Shown piece by piece: positions 1-9,984 of a stretch of DNA of 64,000 bases (the stretch's first letter is position 1; each line of letters starts with the position of its first letter). A program made the translations under genes and the position numbers. The notes beneath the pieces are model-generated. The model ran no database searches. It was not told the origin of the DNA and saw only the letters and a list, made by a program, of their open reading frames with translations. The stretch is from Telluribacter humicola (GTDB lineage Bacteria > Bacteroidota > Bacteroidia > Cytophagales > Spirosomataceae). Location of the stretch: assembly GCF_017355935.1 (NCBI RefSeq), contig NZ_JAFIQT010000001.1:2046001-2110000 (forward strand), read 5' to 3'.

Positions 1-64
1 CAAAGATAAGAAATCTATATCCTGTAACGCTTTGACTTCAATTAGAAATACATTAGAAATAGAC

Positions 65-3000
65 CTATGCATACTCCTCTATGAGCTGGCGGGGAGGTTT
101 CTGAGTATTCTTTTTCTTTCTGTTAAAAAACCGATAAATAATCGGGAAGATCAGTAAAGTCAGTACAGTTGCGGTGATGAGTCCACCGATAACAACTGTT
201 GCCAGTGGTTTCTGCGTTTCGGAGCCAATACCCGTAGATACCGCCGCTGGTAATAGTCCAATGGCAGCCATCATAGCGGTCATTACTACCGGACGAATCC
301 TTGACTTTACACCCTCACGTATTGCCTCGTCAAGCCCCATACGCTCCTGCAGGTTCTTGTTAAAGACTGAAATAAGGATTACCCCATTCTGAACGCAGAT
401 ACCAAATAAGGCTATAAAGCCTACCCCCGCCGAAATACCAAAGTTCATACTCCGGAAGTGCAGGGCCAGGATACCCCCAATGAGGGCAAAGGGTACATTA
501 ATGAGGACCAGTCCCGCATCTTTGCCATTGCCGAAGGTGATGAACAGCAGAATGAATATCGCTACCAGACTGATCGGTACTACCTGTCCCAGTCGTTTGG
601 TGGCGCGTACCTGGTTCTCAAACTCACCGGTCCAGTTGATGGAGTACCCTTTGGGAAGCGCCTTCTCAATATGCTTGACCCGGTTCTGAGCATCGGCAAT
701 GGTACTACCCAAATCACGCTCGCGTACCGAGAACTTTACCCAATAAAGCGTTTGTTGTTGTCACGGTATACAAAGGCGGGGCCGGTTACCTTGCGAATGG
801 TAGAGATTTCCTTCAGCGGAATCTTACTACCGGTCAGGGTGGGTACCATCAGGCGGCTAATGTCATCCTCGCTTCGGCGGTACTGCTCCTGATAGCGTAC
901 CTTAATTTCAAATTTGCGTTCACCTTCGTACAGGATGGAGGCGGTCTTGCCACCAATCGCCATTTCTATTACGGCCTGGGCGTCGGCAGTACTCACACCG
1001 TAGAGTGCCATCTTTTTCTCATCAAACAAGACACTCATTTCGGGCTGACCGATGTTGCGCAGGATGCCTACGTCTTTGACTCCCGGTACATCCTTGATGG
1101 CCTCTATGACTTTATTGGCATTCTCATTGAGCGTTTCGAGGTCATCGCCGAAGATCTTCACTGCGTTACTGGCGTTCATACCGGCTACAGCTTCGGCTAC
1201 GTTGTCGATGATTGGCTGGGAGTAGTTGTAGTTGATCCCCTGAAACTGCTTTAGCTTGACGTCTATCTCTTCAATGAGGTCATCTACTGAAATCTTCCGT
1301 TCCCACTCTTCGTGGGGTTTGAGGTTGACCTGCATCTGTACGTAGTAAAAGCCCGAGGGGTCGGTACCGTCGTTGGAGCGCCCGGTTTGCGACAGTACCC
1401 CGTTCACTTCTGGGAATTCCATCAGTTTGGCCCGCAGTACCTTCACCATATCTACGGTTTCATTTAGCGAGCTACTCATCGGTAGTTTGGCTTCTACCCA
1501 CAAGGCTCCCTCGTTGAGCTGAGGCAGGAACTCAGTACCTAGCAGAGAGGCTGAGAAAAGCGTAGTACCCAGGAATAGCAAAGAGGCCAGCACGCTTACT
1601 TTCTTACGGGCATAGCACCACTCAAAGCCTCGCATCACAATACGTTCAAAGAAGTTAACGATGGGATTATTCTTTTCCCGCACGTTTTTATTCAGCAGGA
1701 TTGAGCACAGCACCGGTACCAGGGTAAGGGTAAAGATTAACGCGCCCAGTAAGGCAAAGCCTAGCGTATAGGCCAGCGGGCTGAACATCTTTCCTTCTAC
1801 CTTTTGAAAGCTGAATATGGGGATAAGGGCGGTAATGATGATCAGCTTGGAGAAGAACACAGCCTTACCCAGTTCGCCACCGGTTTTTTTGATCATGCCC
1901 AGCTTGGCCAGCCGGTTGTAGCGTTCCATACCAACCTTATGGGCCTTATGATCCAGCGCCACAAAGACTCCTTCCACCATCACAACCGCGCCGTCTATAA
2001 TTATACCGAAATCAACTGCTCCCATGGATAGCAGGTTCGCCGACATACCCTTCAGCTTTAAGCACATGAAGGCAAACAGCAGCGCAAGCGGTATGATGAT
2101 CGAAACGATGAATGTAGTACGCCAGTCAGCCATGAACAGGAACACGATTACCGTCACGAAGATGATTCCTTCGAGCAGGTTGTGCATCACAGTACGGGTA
2201 CAGAAGCTGATCAGGTTGTCGCGGTCATAGAAAGTAACCATCTTGACATCGGGAGGCAGGATGCGTGTGTTCAGCTCTTCGATCTTTTCCTTAACCCGCG
2301 CTAGTACTTCACTGGGGTTTTCGCCCTTGCGCTGCACCACTATTCCCTCCACCACATCATCGTTGCCATTGAGCCCAACCTGGCCTACCCGGGGCACATT
2401 AGACTCTTTCACATCGGCTACGTTTTTGACCAGGACCGGGTTGCCGCTGATGTACTCGACGATGATGTTCTCAATATCTGAGATAGAATTTAGCAGACCG
2501 ATACCACGTACTACGTAGGCCTGACCGTTGCGTTCTATGACATCGCCACCTACGTTGATATTACTACGGTTTACGGCCTGGTATACTTCCAGGGGAGTAA
2601 TGTCATATTTGGCTAGCTGAGTAGGGTTAACCTGAATTTCAAATGTCTTTTCACGCCCGCCGAAGGCTACTACATCGGCTACTCCCGGTACGCTCCTGAG
2701 CTGACGGTCGATGACCCAGTTGTGAATAGTGAGCAGTTTGCGACTGTCGCGGTCGGGGCTTTCGAGGGTGAAGCGGAATATCTCGCCGGTGGGGCCATAC
2801 GGAGGCTGTACATCAGGATCTACACCATCGGGTAGTGATACAGTGCGTAGCTGATTATTGACCTGTTGTCGGGCAAAGAAGTCATCCACATCATCTTCAA
2901 AGATAATCTTGATAATGGACAGACCAAACATAGTAATACTGCGCACATTGGTCTTGCGCTGCACCGAGTTCATAGCAACCTCAATAGGTACCGTTACAAA

Positions 3001-3198
3001 GCGCTCAATCTCTTCAGCACTACGGCCATTCCACTCGGTCACCACGATGATCTGTGTGTTGGTAACGTCTGGAAATGCTTCTAGCGGGGTATTGAGGTAA
3101 CTGACGACACCCGATACCACCAGGATGCCCGTCAGGAAAAAAATGAAAAAGCGGTTCTTTAGAGAGAACCCGACGATTCCCCGAATAAATTTATTCAT
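65..3198 (-). pseudogene. HME-type RND heavy-metal efflux pump (CzcA/CusA family), frameshifted
   Basis: Inner-membrane proton-driven pump expected to export divalent or monovalent metal cations through a CzcCBA/CusCBA-type tripartite complex. The main frame runs from 3198 to a TAA at 736-738 (820 aa). The remaining ~215 aa continue in another frame to a TAG at 65-67, so the intact product would be about 1040 aa, normal for the family. TM4 carries the HME signature DFGIIIDGAVVMVE, with D396, D402 and E409 spaced like the proton-relay acids of CzcA. The break lies at a C3 run (739-741); one more C would join ...NNKRFIG to VKFSVRERDLGST without loss. This may be a sequencing error or a true mutation. 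It is the last gene of a minus-strand cassette, 65 nt after the adaptor. The metal is not decidable from sequence. Confidence 0.85.
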
Positions 3199-3263
3199 AC
3201 AGAATGGTTGATAACGTAACTGCTATATCAGAGCAAGAGTAGGTTTTCAGCAAGGAGCTATGA

Positions 3264-4355
3264 CTAATCGTTCAAAGCGTCGTAGACCAGCAGCTGGTTT
3301 TTCGAAATTACCTTTTCGCCATCTTTAAGACCACTACCAATATAGGTACGGTCAGAGAGGGTACGGTATACATCTACGGGGCGGGTTTCGATATCCGATC
3401 GGCCTCTAAACACCATGACCCAGTACTTGCTCCGGTCAAAAATGACCGCCTGCGAAGGAATCACCGTCATCTCACCACCTTCTTCAAAGTTCAGATTGAC
3501 GGTAGCGTGCATTTCGGGCTTCAACTTATAGCCAGAGTTACTGAGCCGGATGCGGATTCGCATGGCTTTGGTTTCGGGATCCAGTACGTTATAAATTTTA
3601 TCCACTACTCCTTTGAACACCTCATCCGAATAGCTGATGGTACGTACTTCGGCCGCCATACCCATCTTAATACGGGGGATGTCGCTTTCGTTGACATTAG
3701 CCATAACCCACACATCAGAGATTTGTCCTACCGTAAACAGGCTTTCCGAATTGTCCGGGCGAAGTTGCATATCACGGTTTACATTTTTCTGAATCACAAA
3801 ACCATCAATTGGGGAGCGGACGACATAGTTGGAGCTTTTGCCCAGCCCGTAGATGCGGAATATCTCCTTGATGCGCTCCAGCTCGGCCTGGGCAATGTCT
3901 ACATCTTTTTTGGCGGATATGACATCGCGCTCAGGAGCCAGTTTGCTCTCAAATAGGTCACGGGCTGTGTTGAGGTTTTTCTGCGCCACCAGCAGGTCCG
4001 ACTGGGCCTGGATCATCTGACGTTCAAAATCGGCTACTTCACCGGAACGAATCGTAGCCAGTACCTGCCCCTTGCGAACATAGTCACCCAGTTCGGCATT
4101 GACATCTTCCACGTTACCCCCCACCAGTGGGAACACCTTAATGACCCGGTTTTCATCGGGAATGATCTTTCCAACCAAGGTTAGTTCATTACGAACGGCT
4201 TCGGTACGTACCTCGTCCAGGGTTATGCGGCTCATCATGGTATCCGATAGCATGAAAGCTTTGACCTCTTCGGGCTCACCACCTTTTGTTTCACAGGCAG
4301 CTATTCCTGAGGCCAGCAGAGCCGCCAGCAGTGAGTTTATTAATATATTTTTCAT
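3264..4355 (-). CDS. RND efflux periplasmic adaptor lipoprotein (CzcB/CusB-like)
   Basis: Membrane-fusion protein of 363 aa that would bridge the HME-RND pump and the TolC-like channel encoded beside it. The N-terminus is a lipoprotein signal ending in GIAAC (Cys at about residue 21), so it is probably anchored to the inner membrane. A biotinyl-lipoyl-like half (VGGNVEDVNAELGDYVRKGQ), an alpha-helical hairpin (about 120-185), the second lipoyl half (VRSPIDGFVIQKNVN) and beta-barrel follow in the order usual for the family. It lies 7 nt after the channel gene and 65 nt before the pump gene, so the three are probably cotranscribed. No His- or Met-rich metal-binding N-terminal extension is present, unlike some CzcB and CusB proteins. 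Confidence 0.9.
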   Translation of the reverse strand: MKNILINSLLAALLASGIAACETKGGEPEEVKAFMLSDTMMSRITLDEVRTEAVRNELTLVGKIIPDENRVIKVFPLVGGNVEDVNAELGDYVRKGQVLATIRSGEVADFERQMIQAQSDLLVAQKNLNTARDLFESKLAPERDVISAKKDVDIAQAELERIKEIFRIYGLGKSSNYVVRSPIDGFVIQKNVNRDMQLRPDNSESLFTVGQISDVWVMANVNESDIPRIKMGMAAEVRTISYSDEVFKGVVDKIYNVLDPETKAMRIRIRLSNSGYKLKPEMHATVNLNFEEGGEMTVIPSQAVIFDRSKYWVMVFRGRSDIETRPVDVYRTLSDRTYIGSGLKDGEKVISKNQLLVYDALND

Positions 4356-4362
4356 GGTTTTA

Positions 4363-5613
4363 TTAGTTGAAAAGTTCTTCTCCTACCACATAGTTGAGTT
4401 CTTCGTACACCCGTATACGGTTGGCTTGTAAGCGATTGAATTCTTTAATACTCTCATTGTAGCTTTCGATGAAGTCAATGAATTCGAGCAGACTGATGTT
4501 GCGCTTCTGGAAGTTGTCGTAGATGCCTTTATTCAGGAGCTCAAATTGCTGCATGAAGCGGTTCTCTACGCTGCCATATACCCGCTCGGCTTCGCGTACC
4601 TTCTGTAAAGCCGCGTCCACCTCGTAGCGTAGTGAATTTTGCTTAGCCGTCTCGTACACTTTCTGGTACCTGATCTGACTACGGGCAGCTCTGATGTTAC
4701 CCTGGTTTTTGTTGAATACCGGTAGATCGGCCGATACAGATAAGCCCAGATAGTTGTTGATATAGCTACCGGCCTGGTCGTAGGTGGCACCGATACGTAC
4801 GTCGGGTACAGCTAGTGCTTTCTGTAAAGTATAGTTTAGCTCCGACTGACGAGTCAGTGACTGGGCAATTTTCAGATCAGCCCGGCTCTGGGTTGCCTTC
4901 TCATACAGATTTGCGGCATCGATGCTGGTTAGCTGGTACCTCCGGAGGCGAACCGTATCTACGGCAGGCTCTATCAGATTATCCAGCTGCAGCAGATTCC
5001 TGAGCTGAAGTTGATTGTCTGCCAGTTCGTACTGCATCTCGGCCCGGTCGTTGTTAAGCTGGAAGAGTAGAGCTTTGAGGCGAAGTACCTCTTTCAGGGA
5101 GATATTATTGCGGTTATACTCCCGCTCGAATGCCTCTACGGTCGTCTGCAGGGTAGCTATCTGGGTATCTATACGCCGGACTGTATTGCGCAGAAAGTAG
5201 GATTCAAAGAAGCGCTCCCTGAGCTCGAACTTCAGGGTACGGAGCAGGTCATGAAACTCCAGCTCGGTCATGTGCGTAGACTCCATGGCCAGCGCCAGAC
5301 GCTTGTTGCGTTTGCCAGCGGTATATAGTAGCTGTTGAACGGATATGATCTTCTGTCCCTGTCTTCCTACGTCCAGTACTCTGCTTCGGACACTGTTGAA
5401 TGAGCTTGCCTCTATCAGAAGATTAGGATTCTCCCAGAGTACGGCCTGGAGTTCATAAGCTCTGTAAGCATCTATACGATACCTTTCGGCCAGAAGAAGA
5501 AGATTGTTTTGTACAAAAAGACTATCTGCCTGCCGGAGATTGATTCGGAGGGTATCCTGTGCAAGCAGGGGAGAAGCAATAAGTAAAAAAAGAGTTACTA
5601 CCAGATATCGCAT
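4363..5613 (-). CDS. TolC-family outer-membrane efflux protein (CzcC/CusC-like)
   Basis: Outer-membrane channel component of 416 aa with a signal peptide (MRYLVVTLFLLIASPLLAQ). The body is long amphipathic helices in two repeats, typical of OEP/TolC proteins, with short barrel strands such as PDVRIGATYDQAGSYINNYLGLS. It precedes the adaptor by 7 nt and follows the kinase gene by 79 nt. That gap contains an A-rich stretch and TAnnATTG-like words on the minus strand, so a separate promoter for the three transport genes is possible but unproven. There is no lipobox, unlike E. coli CusC. The metal-export role is inferred from the adjacent HME-RND pump. Confidence 0.9.
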   Translation of the reverse strand: MRYLVVTLFLLIASPLLAQDTLRINLRQADSLFVQNNLLLLAERYRIDAYRAYELQAVLWENPNLLIEASSFNSVRSRVLDVGRQGQKIISVQQLLYTAGKRNKRLALAMESTHMTELEFHDLLRTLKFELRERFFESYFLRNTVRRIDTQIATLQTTVEAFEREYNRNNISLKEVLRLKALLFQLNNDRAEMQYELADNQLQLRNLLQLDNLIEPAVDTVRLRRYQLTSIDAANLYEKATQSRADLKIAQSLTRQSELNYTLQKALAVPDVRIGATYDQAGSYINNYLGLSVSADLPVFNKNQGNIRAARSQIRYQKVYETAKQNSLRYEVDAALQKVREAERVYGSVENRFMQQFELLNKGIYDNFQKRNISLLEFIDFIESYNESIKEFNRLQANRIRVYEELNYVVGEELFN

Positions 5614-5692
5614 ACCAATTATATTATGGATGCAATACTAGCTTCGCACTATTACAGGGGGATTAGAACAGAATTAAAAAAAAATTAAAGTA

Positions 5693-7060
5693 TCAGATAT
5701 GCCTTAGTTTGACCGTGAAGGTACTTCCCTGTCCTTTTTTACTCTTTACCGTCAGAGTGCCACCATGAATGTCAATGATGCGCTGGCATATCGAAAGTCC
5801 GATCCCAAAGCCGGAATAGGATCGGGCGTTTGCGGCCCGGTAGAAAGGATCAAAAATATAGGGCAGATCATCAGAGTCTATTCCGATACCCGAATCAATG
5901 ACTCTGAGTATACAATACGTAGCATCCGTTGCAAAAAGTATACGGGCTGTATTATCACTTGAGTACTTACAGGCGTTATCAATCAGGTTCAGGATGACTC
6001 GTTTCAGGAGTTCTTCGTTTCCCTGAATAACTGTGTGTGTTTCATCAGAAGGGATATTCTCATAGTCGATAAAGATACGATACTCAGGGTGTACCGTTAG
6101 TAGTTCATCCTTGGCAAAAAACGTAATATCCTCGATACGTACCTTAGTGGTGGTCATCTGGCTGATGTTCTCGAAGGAGCGAGCCAGAAATAGCAAGCTG
6201 TTGGTAATGCTGATCAGGCGCTCCGTATCAGTCATAAGATTGTGTAGTACTTCCTGTATGGCAGGATCGTCCTTGGCAAAGCGCTCTGCCAACTGTACCT
6301 CTGACTTCAGAGCGGCCAGCGGTGTACGTAACTCATGGGAAGCGTGTGACACGAAACTGCGCTGCTGCTCAAATGCCTGGTGCAGCCGCTCTAGTACCGT
6401 ATTGAAGTTAATCGCTAACTGAGCGATTTCGTCGCGGCGGTTGCCTTCATCCAGCCGCTGTCTAAGATTTCTCTCTGTAATAGTGGAGACCTGATTATTG
6501 ATATGGGCGATAGGCCGTAATGAGTTGCCGGCAAAGTAGATCCCAAGTATTACGGTAAGACTAATACCTACCAGCAACCCATACAGGAGGGTATTACGCA
6601 GGTTGGCCAGCTTGCTTCGTCCGAATCTGTCATAGGCTGAGGCTAGTACAACCAGAGTTTCCTCTCCATCATTATATAGCAAGCCTACGACCTCACTATC
6701 ACCCTCGGTAGTTTCTACTTCTTTCTTCTCCCGAATCTCATCCAGCAGATTGGGGCGGTAGGTAAGCTGCTTATCATCTACGCTGGCATAAATAAGTTGA
6801 TTCTGCTCGTTGAATACCAGTACCTTCTCATCTATCAGGGCAGTAAGGGTATTACGATCAATGATCTTAAGTAGATTTTTATCTACTTCTTTTACATTGA
6901 CTAGGAGGCGTGCGGTGGTACGTGCCTTATTCATCAGGCGGTCATAAAACTCTTCCTGACGATAGTTGGAGGAGATCGTATAGATGACTACCGAAAAAAT
7001 AACAAGAATGGAAGCTACAATCAGTGAGAATTGCAATGCAATTCTATCTTTTATCTTCAT
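5693..7060 (-). CDS. Sensor histidine kinase of the metal-efflux cassette
   Basis: Membrane-bound two-component kinase of 455 aa. TM1 (about residues 10-31), a periplasmic sensor segment (about 32-152), TM2 (about 155-178) and a HAMP linker (about 180-232) precede the HisKA box SHASHELRTPL with phospho-acceptor His242. A HATPase domain follows, with N box (NLIDNACKYS), G1 (DSGIGI) and G2 (GFGIGLSICQ) motifs. It sits 20 nt after the response-regulator gene and before three efflux genes, the arrangement of CusRS/CzcRS-type metal sensors. The periplasmic part has no evident His- or Cys-rich metal site, so the ligand is inferred from context only. Confidence 0.9.
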   Translation of the reverse strand: MKIKDRIALQFSLIVASILVIFSVVIYTISSNYRQEEFYDRLMNKARTTARLLVNVKEVDKNLLKIIDRNTLTALIDEKVLVFNEQNQLIYASVDDKQLTYRPNLLDEIREKKEVETTEGDSEVVGLLYNDGEETLVVLASAYDRFGRSKLANLRNTLLYGLLVGISLTVILGIYFAGNSLRPIAHINNQVSTITERNLRQRLDEGNRRDEIAQLAINFNTVLERLHQAFEQQRSFVSHASHELRTPLAALKSEVQLAERFAKDDPAIQEVLHNLMTDTERLISITNSLLFLARSFENISQMTTTKVRIEDITFFAKDELLTVHPEYRIFIDYENIPSDETHTVIQGNEELLKRVILNLIDNACKYSSDNTARILFATDATYCILRVIDSGIGIDSDDLPYIFDPFYRAANARSYSGFGIGLSICQRIIDIHGGTLTVKSKKGQGSTFTVKLRHI

Positions 7061-7080
7061 AGGGTACCGAAGCCTAGCCT

Positions 7081-7767
7081 TTAATCTTCTTTAAGTACGT
7101 AGCCTAATCCGGGGCGGGTATGTATCAGTTTGGGTGTAAAATCTTTGTCTACTTTCCGACGCAGGTAGTTGATATATACTTCCACCACATTAGTACCCGG
7201 ATCGAAGTTAAGATGCCAGACGTGCTCGGCCAGGTCCATCTTGGATATGACCCGGCCCCGGTTACGAAGCATGTACTCCAGGAGGGAAAATTCACGGGCC
7301 GTCAGCTCAATGGCCCTGCCTCCCCGGGTTACCTGCTTTTTGACCGTATCTACTTCCAGATCCGCAACACGAAGCAGGTCATTCTTACTGGCCGGACTAG
7401 CTACATCCGATCGGCGCAATGCCGCCATCACTCGGGCGTACAGCTCCCGAAAATCAAAAGGTTTGATAATGTAATCATCAGCTCCCTTGCCAAGGCCCTC
7501 CACCTTATCTTCTATTTCACCGTAAGCAGTCAGTATGATGATCGGAAGTAAGGGTTTGATCTGTCTTACCTGCTGGCATACTTCAAGTCCTTTCATTCCC
7601 GGCAGATTCAGATCAAGTAGCACGAGATCAAACGGTTTGGTAAGCGCTAGTTGTTTACCTGATATACCATCATTGGCTATTTCTACTTCAAATCCCTCTG
7701 ACTGCAATCCGCGGTAAATGTTCTGAGCTATTCGCCGATCATCCTCAACGATCAGTATCTTTTTCAC
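7081..7767 (-). CDS. OmpR/PhoB-family response regulator
   Basis: Cytoplasmic DNA-binding regulator of 228 aa. The receiver domain (1-120) has the acidic pair D9/D10, phosphorylation site D52 in LVLLDLNLPG, and the conserved Lys of YIIKPFDF. The winged-helix output domain (about 128-226) contains ELTAREFSLLEYMLRNRGRV and GLGYVLKED. It is the first gene of the minus-strand cassette, followed 20 nt later by its kinase, and probably activates the efflux genes downstream as CusR and CzcR do. The divergent flavoprotein gene begins 70 nt away, so both promoters lie in 7768-7837. I could not identify an operator repeat there with confidence. Confidence 0.92.
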   Translation of the reverse strand: MKKILIVEDDRRIAQNIYRGLQSEGFEVEIANDGISGKQLALTKPFDLVLLDLNLPGMKGLEVCQQVRQIKPLLPIIILTAYGEIEDKVEGLGKGADDYIIKPFDFRELYARVMAALRRSDVASPASKNDLLRVADLEVDTVKKQVTRGGRAIELTAREFSLLEYMLRNRGRVISKMDLAEHVWHLNFDPGTNVVEVYINYLRRKVDKDFTPKLIHTRPGLGYVLKED

Positions 7768-7837
7768 AATTTTATCGGATTAATAATGCCTTCTACTAAT
7801 TTCACTACAAATTAAAGGTACAGTTTAATAATAACAT

Positions 7838-9085
7838 ATGAAAAAGGTTGGCATAGTAGGTGGGGGCGTCAGTGGCCTGTTTACGGCATTCTATCTGTGC
7901 AAAGCAGGCTGTGAGGTAACAGTTATCGAAAGAGGGCAACTGGATGACGGCTGCTCGTTTGGTAATGCCGGTATGATCGTTCCCAGTCATATTATTCCGC
8001 TGGCACAGCCGGGCATGATAGCCCGTGGTATAAAATGGATGCTGAGTTCAACCAGTCCTTTTTATGTTAAGCCCCGGCTGGACTGGGAGCTGGTAAAATG
8101 GGGAGCACTTTTCTGGAAGCATTCTACCGATGCTCACGTCAAACGCTCAATCCCGGTTCTGCGTGACATCAGTCTTCTTAGCAAAGACTTGTATCAGGAG
8201 CTGGCTATGCAGGCTGAAATTGACTTTGGCTGGCAGGAGAAGGGGCTACTGATGCTGTTTAAGAGTGAGCAGGCGGCCCTGGAAATGCAGCACGAAGCTG
8301 ATGTAGCCAATGGGGCTGGAATAGAAGCTCAGGTCTTATCGGGAAAAGAAGTACAGGCGCTGGAACCGGATGTGGAAGTAGATGTACGGGGAGCGGTATA
8401 CTATCCCGGCGATGCGCATATTGTACCAAATCAACTCATGAAAGAGCTGGTCCGGTATCTGCGGCGGCAGGGTGTTAAGATACTCGACAACCATACCGTG
8501 CAGGACCTTGAAGTACGTAACGGTAAGGTAGAAAGCGTCATTACCGACAGCGGGAGTTATCAATTTGATGAGGTAGTCATTGCAACCGGAGCCTGGGCAC
8601 CGGTACTGACCCGTAAGCTGGGAATGGCGCTGCCGATGCAAGGTGGCAAAGGGTACAGTTTTACACTGCCCCGGATGGCTAAAAATATAAAGATACCTGC
8701 TATCATGCTGGAAGCACGAGCCACGGCTACTCCTATGGATAGCAGCCTGCGCTTTGCCGGTACCCTTGAAGTAGCCGGTACTGATATGAGTGTCAATATG
8801 AACCGGGTAAGGGGAATTGTGCAGTCTATTAGCAACTACTACCCTGGTATGAAGGTAGCAATGCCCCAGGCCGAAGAAGTATGGCGGGGACTACGGCCTT
8901 GTTCACCGGATGGTTTGCCTTACATAGGAAGGGTCGATGGGTATACCAATGTAGTAGTGGCTACCGGGCACGGTATGATGGGCGTAAGCCTGGGGCCCGG
9001 TACGGGTAAGCTTGTATCTGAACTGGTGTTGGGGCAGCCTGCCAGCATGGACTGTCAGGCCTTTGAGCCCCGGCGGTTCGGATAA
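7838..9085 (+). CDS. FAD-dependent D-amino-acid dehydrogenase-like oxidoreductase (DadA family)
   Basis: DAO-fold flavoprotein of 415 aa. The dinucleotide-binding motif GGGVSG (residues 8-13) opens the protein, followed by the Glu that binds the FAD ribose (VIERG). FGNAGMIVPSHIIPLAQPG resembles the flavin-proximal segment of DadA, and the C-terminus has GLRPCSPDGLPYIGR and ATGHGMMGVSLGPGTGK, typical of the family. The likely reaction is oxidative deamination of D-amino acids, passing electrons to quinone; related members act on hydroxyproline or sarcosine, so the substrate is open. It is monocistronic and divergent from the response-regulator gene. The next gene is convergent with only a 21-nt gap and no clear hairpin. 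Confidence 0.8.
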   Translation: MKKVGIVGGGVSGLFTAFYLCKAGCEVTVIERGQLDDGCSFGNAGMIVPSHIIPLAQPGMIARGIKWMLSSTSPFYVKPRLDWELVKWGALFWKHSTDAHVKRSIPVLRDISLLSKDLYQELAMQAEIDFGWQEKGLLMLFKSEQAALEMQHEADVANGAGIEAQVLSGKEVQALEPDVEVDVRGAVYYPGDAHIVPNQLMKELVRYLRRQGVKILDNHTVQDLEVRNGKVESVITDSGSYQFDEVVIATGAWAPVLTRKLGMALPMQGGKGYSFTLPRMAKNIKIPAIMLEARATATPMDSSLRFAGTLEVAGTDMSVNMNRVRGIVQSISNYYPGMKVAMPQAEEVWRGLRPCSPDGLPYIGRVDGYTNVVVATGHGMMGVSLGPGTGKLVSELVLGQPASMDCQAFEPRRFG

Positions 9086-9106
9086 TACAAGTGGGATAGG
9101 GAGGAA

Positions 9107-9859
9107 TTATTCCCTGTCCCTGAGTACCTGTGTATGGTTCTTCAGAAGTTTCAATACCAGGTACAGCACACCACTGGCAATACATAGCACCAGCCAGTGA
9201 GAGTTACGGAAGCTGACATCGCCGTAGGTAATGTATTCACCTACAGTGTCGAATACAAAGAATAGCAGGAACACAGCGAACAGACCATTTTTTTCCTGAC
9301 GCAGTACCTTCTTGAGGTTGAATTGCAGATCCGGGTTACGCCACTTGGAGGGGTTGGGAATGATAGCCGGAGTACGGGCAGCCCATTCGTAAAACTTAGT
9401 ACCAAACTTGGATGATATAAACTTCTCCTCCGTAAACATGATCCGCTCGTAGTAGAGCCAGTAAAGCAACACAAAGGCTACAATAAACCAGGTATGCTGG
9501 GTAAGCATGGCAACACCTAACCACATAAAGAAATTGCCAACGTAGAGGGGATGCCTTACGGTAGAGTACATACCGGAGGTATTAAGGGTGTCTGCCACCT
9601 GTTGCTCGGTATTACGACCTGAAGTATTGCGGGGGGTAAATCCAACGGTAAGAATGCGTATAACCAGTCCCAGTAGAGCGACGGCCAGACATAAGAATTC
9701 GTATTCATTATCTTCAAAGTTAATCCGGTACGCACCGGCTGCTTCCCATACTTCGTACGCATATACCCCCAGACCCACTACCAGGATAATGAGAGGGAGG
9801 ATCCCACGGTACTTAAACAGGAAGTTTCCCTGCTTATCTAATTCCTTGACAAGTTCCAT
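9107..9859 (-). CDS. Isoprenylcysteine carboxyl methyltransferase-like membrane protein
   Basis: Polytopic inner-membrane protein of 250 aa with about five to six hydrophobic segments. The middle carries the ICMT/PEMT-type SAM-binding signature: GMYSTVRHPLYVGNF (R102-H103-P104), then YYERIMFTEEKF with conserved acidic residues (E138, E144/E145). Such proteins use SAM to methylate membrane-bound acceptors; known bacterial relatives modify lipids or phosphate groups of lipid A, but the acceptor here cannot be assigned. A C-terminal extension (about 185-250) with two further hydrophobic stretches is longer than in minimal ICMT-like proteins. It is monocistronic on the minus strand, downstream of the terminator that ends the HAE1 pump operon. 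Confidence 0.7.
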   Translation of the reverse strand: MELVKELDKQGNFLFKYRGILPLIILVVGLGVYAYEVWEAAGAYRINFEDNEYEFLCLAVALLGLVIRILTVGFTPRNTSGRNTEQQVADTLNTSGMYSTVRHPLYVGNFFMWLGVAMLTQHTWFIVAFVLLYWLYYERIMFTEEKFISSKFGTKFYEWAARTPAIIPNPSKWRNPDLQFNLKKVLRQEKNGLFAVFLLFFVFDTVGEYITYGDVSFRNSHWLVLCIASGVLYLVLKLLKNHTQVLRDRE

Positions 9860-9930
9860 TTTTGATTAATTAGGTATCAAACTAATCTGCAATATACAGA
9901 GTATTAATATGATTTAAGATTCAAATTTTA

Positions 9931-9965
9931 TAAAAAAAACGACAAGCCTAGCTTGTCGTTTTTTA
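9931..9965. terminator. Rho-independent terminator of the HAE1 pump operon
   Basis: A 9-bp perfect stem (9939-9947 with 9951-9959) and CTA loop is flanked by an A run on the left and a T run on the right, so it can work on either strand. On the minus strand it lies 20-25 nt after the pump stop codon at 9985. Confidence 0.85.
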
Positions 9966-9984
9966 AATCAGAATCAATTCCAGA

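Noticed and set aside
458-892. A 144-codon plus-strand frame
   Set aside because: It is antisense to the metal-pump gene across its frameshift, with no signal, motif or start context; the minus frames match a known family.
7768-7837. Operator for the response regulator
   Set aside because: The 70-nt divergent region has no convincing direct or inverted repeat, and only one-mismatch -7 boxes.
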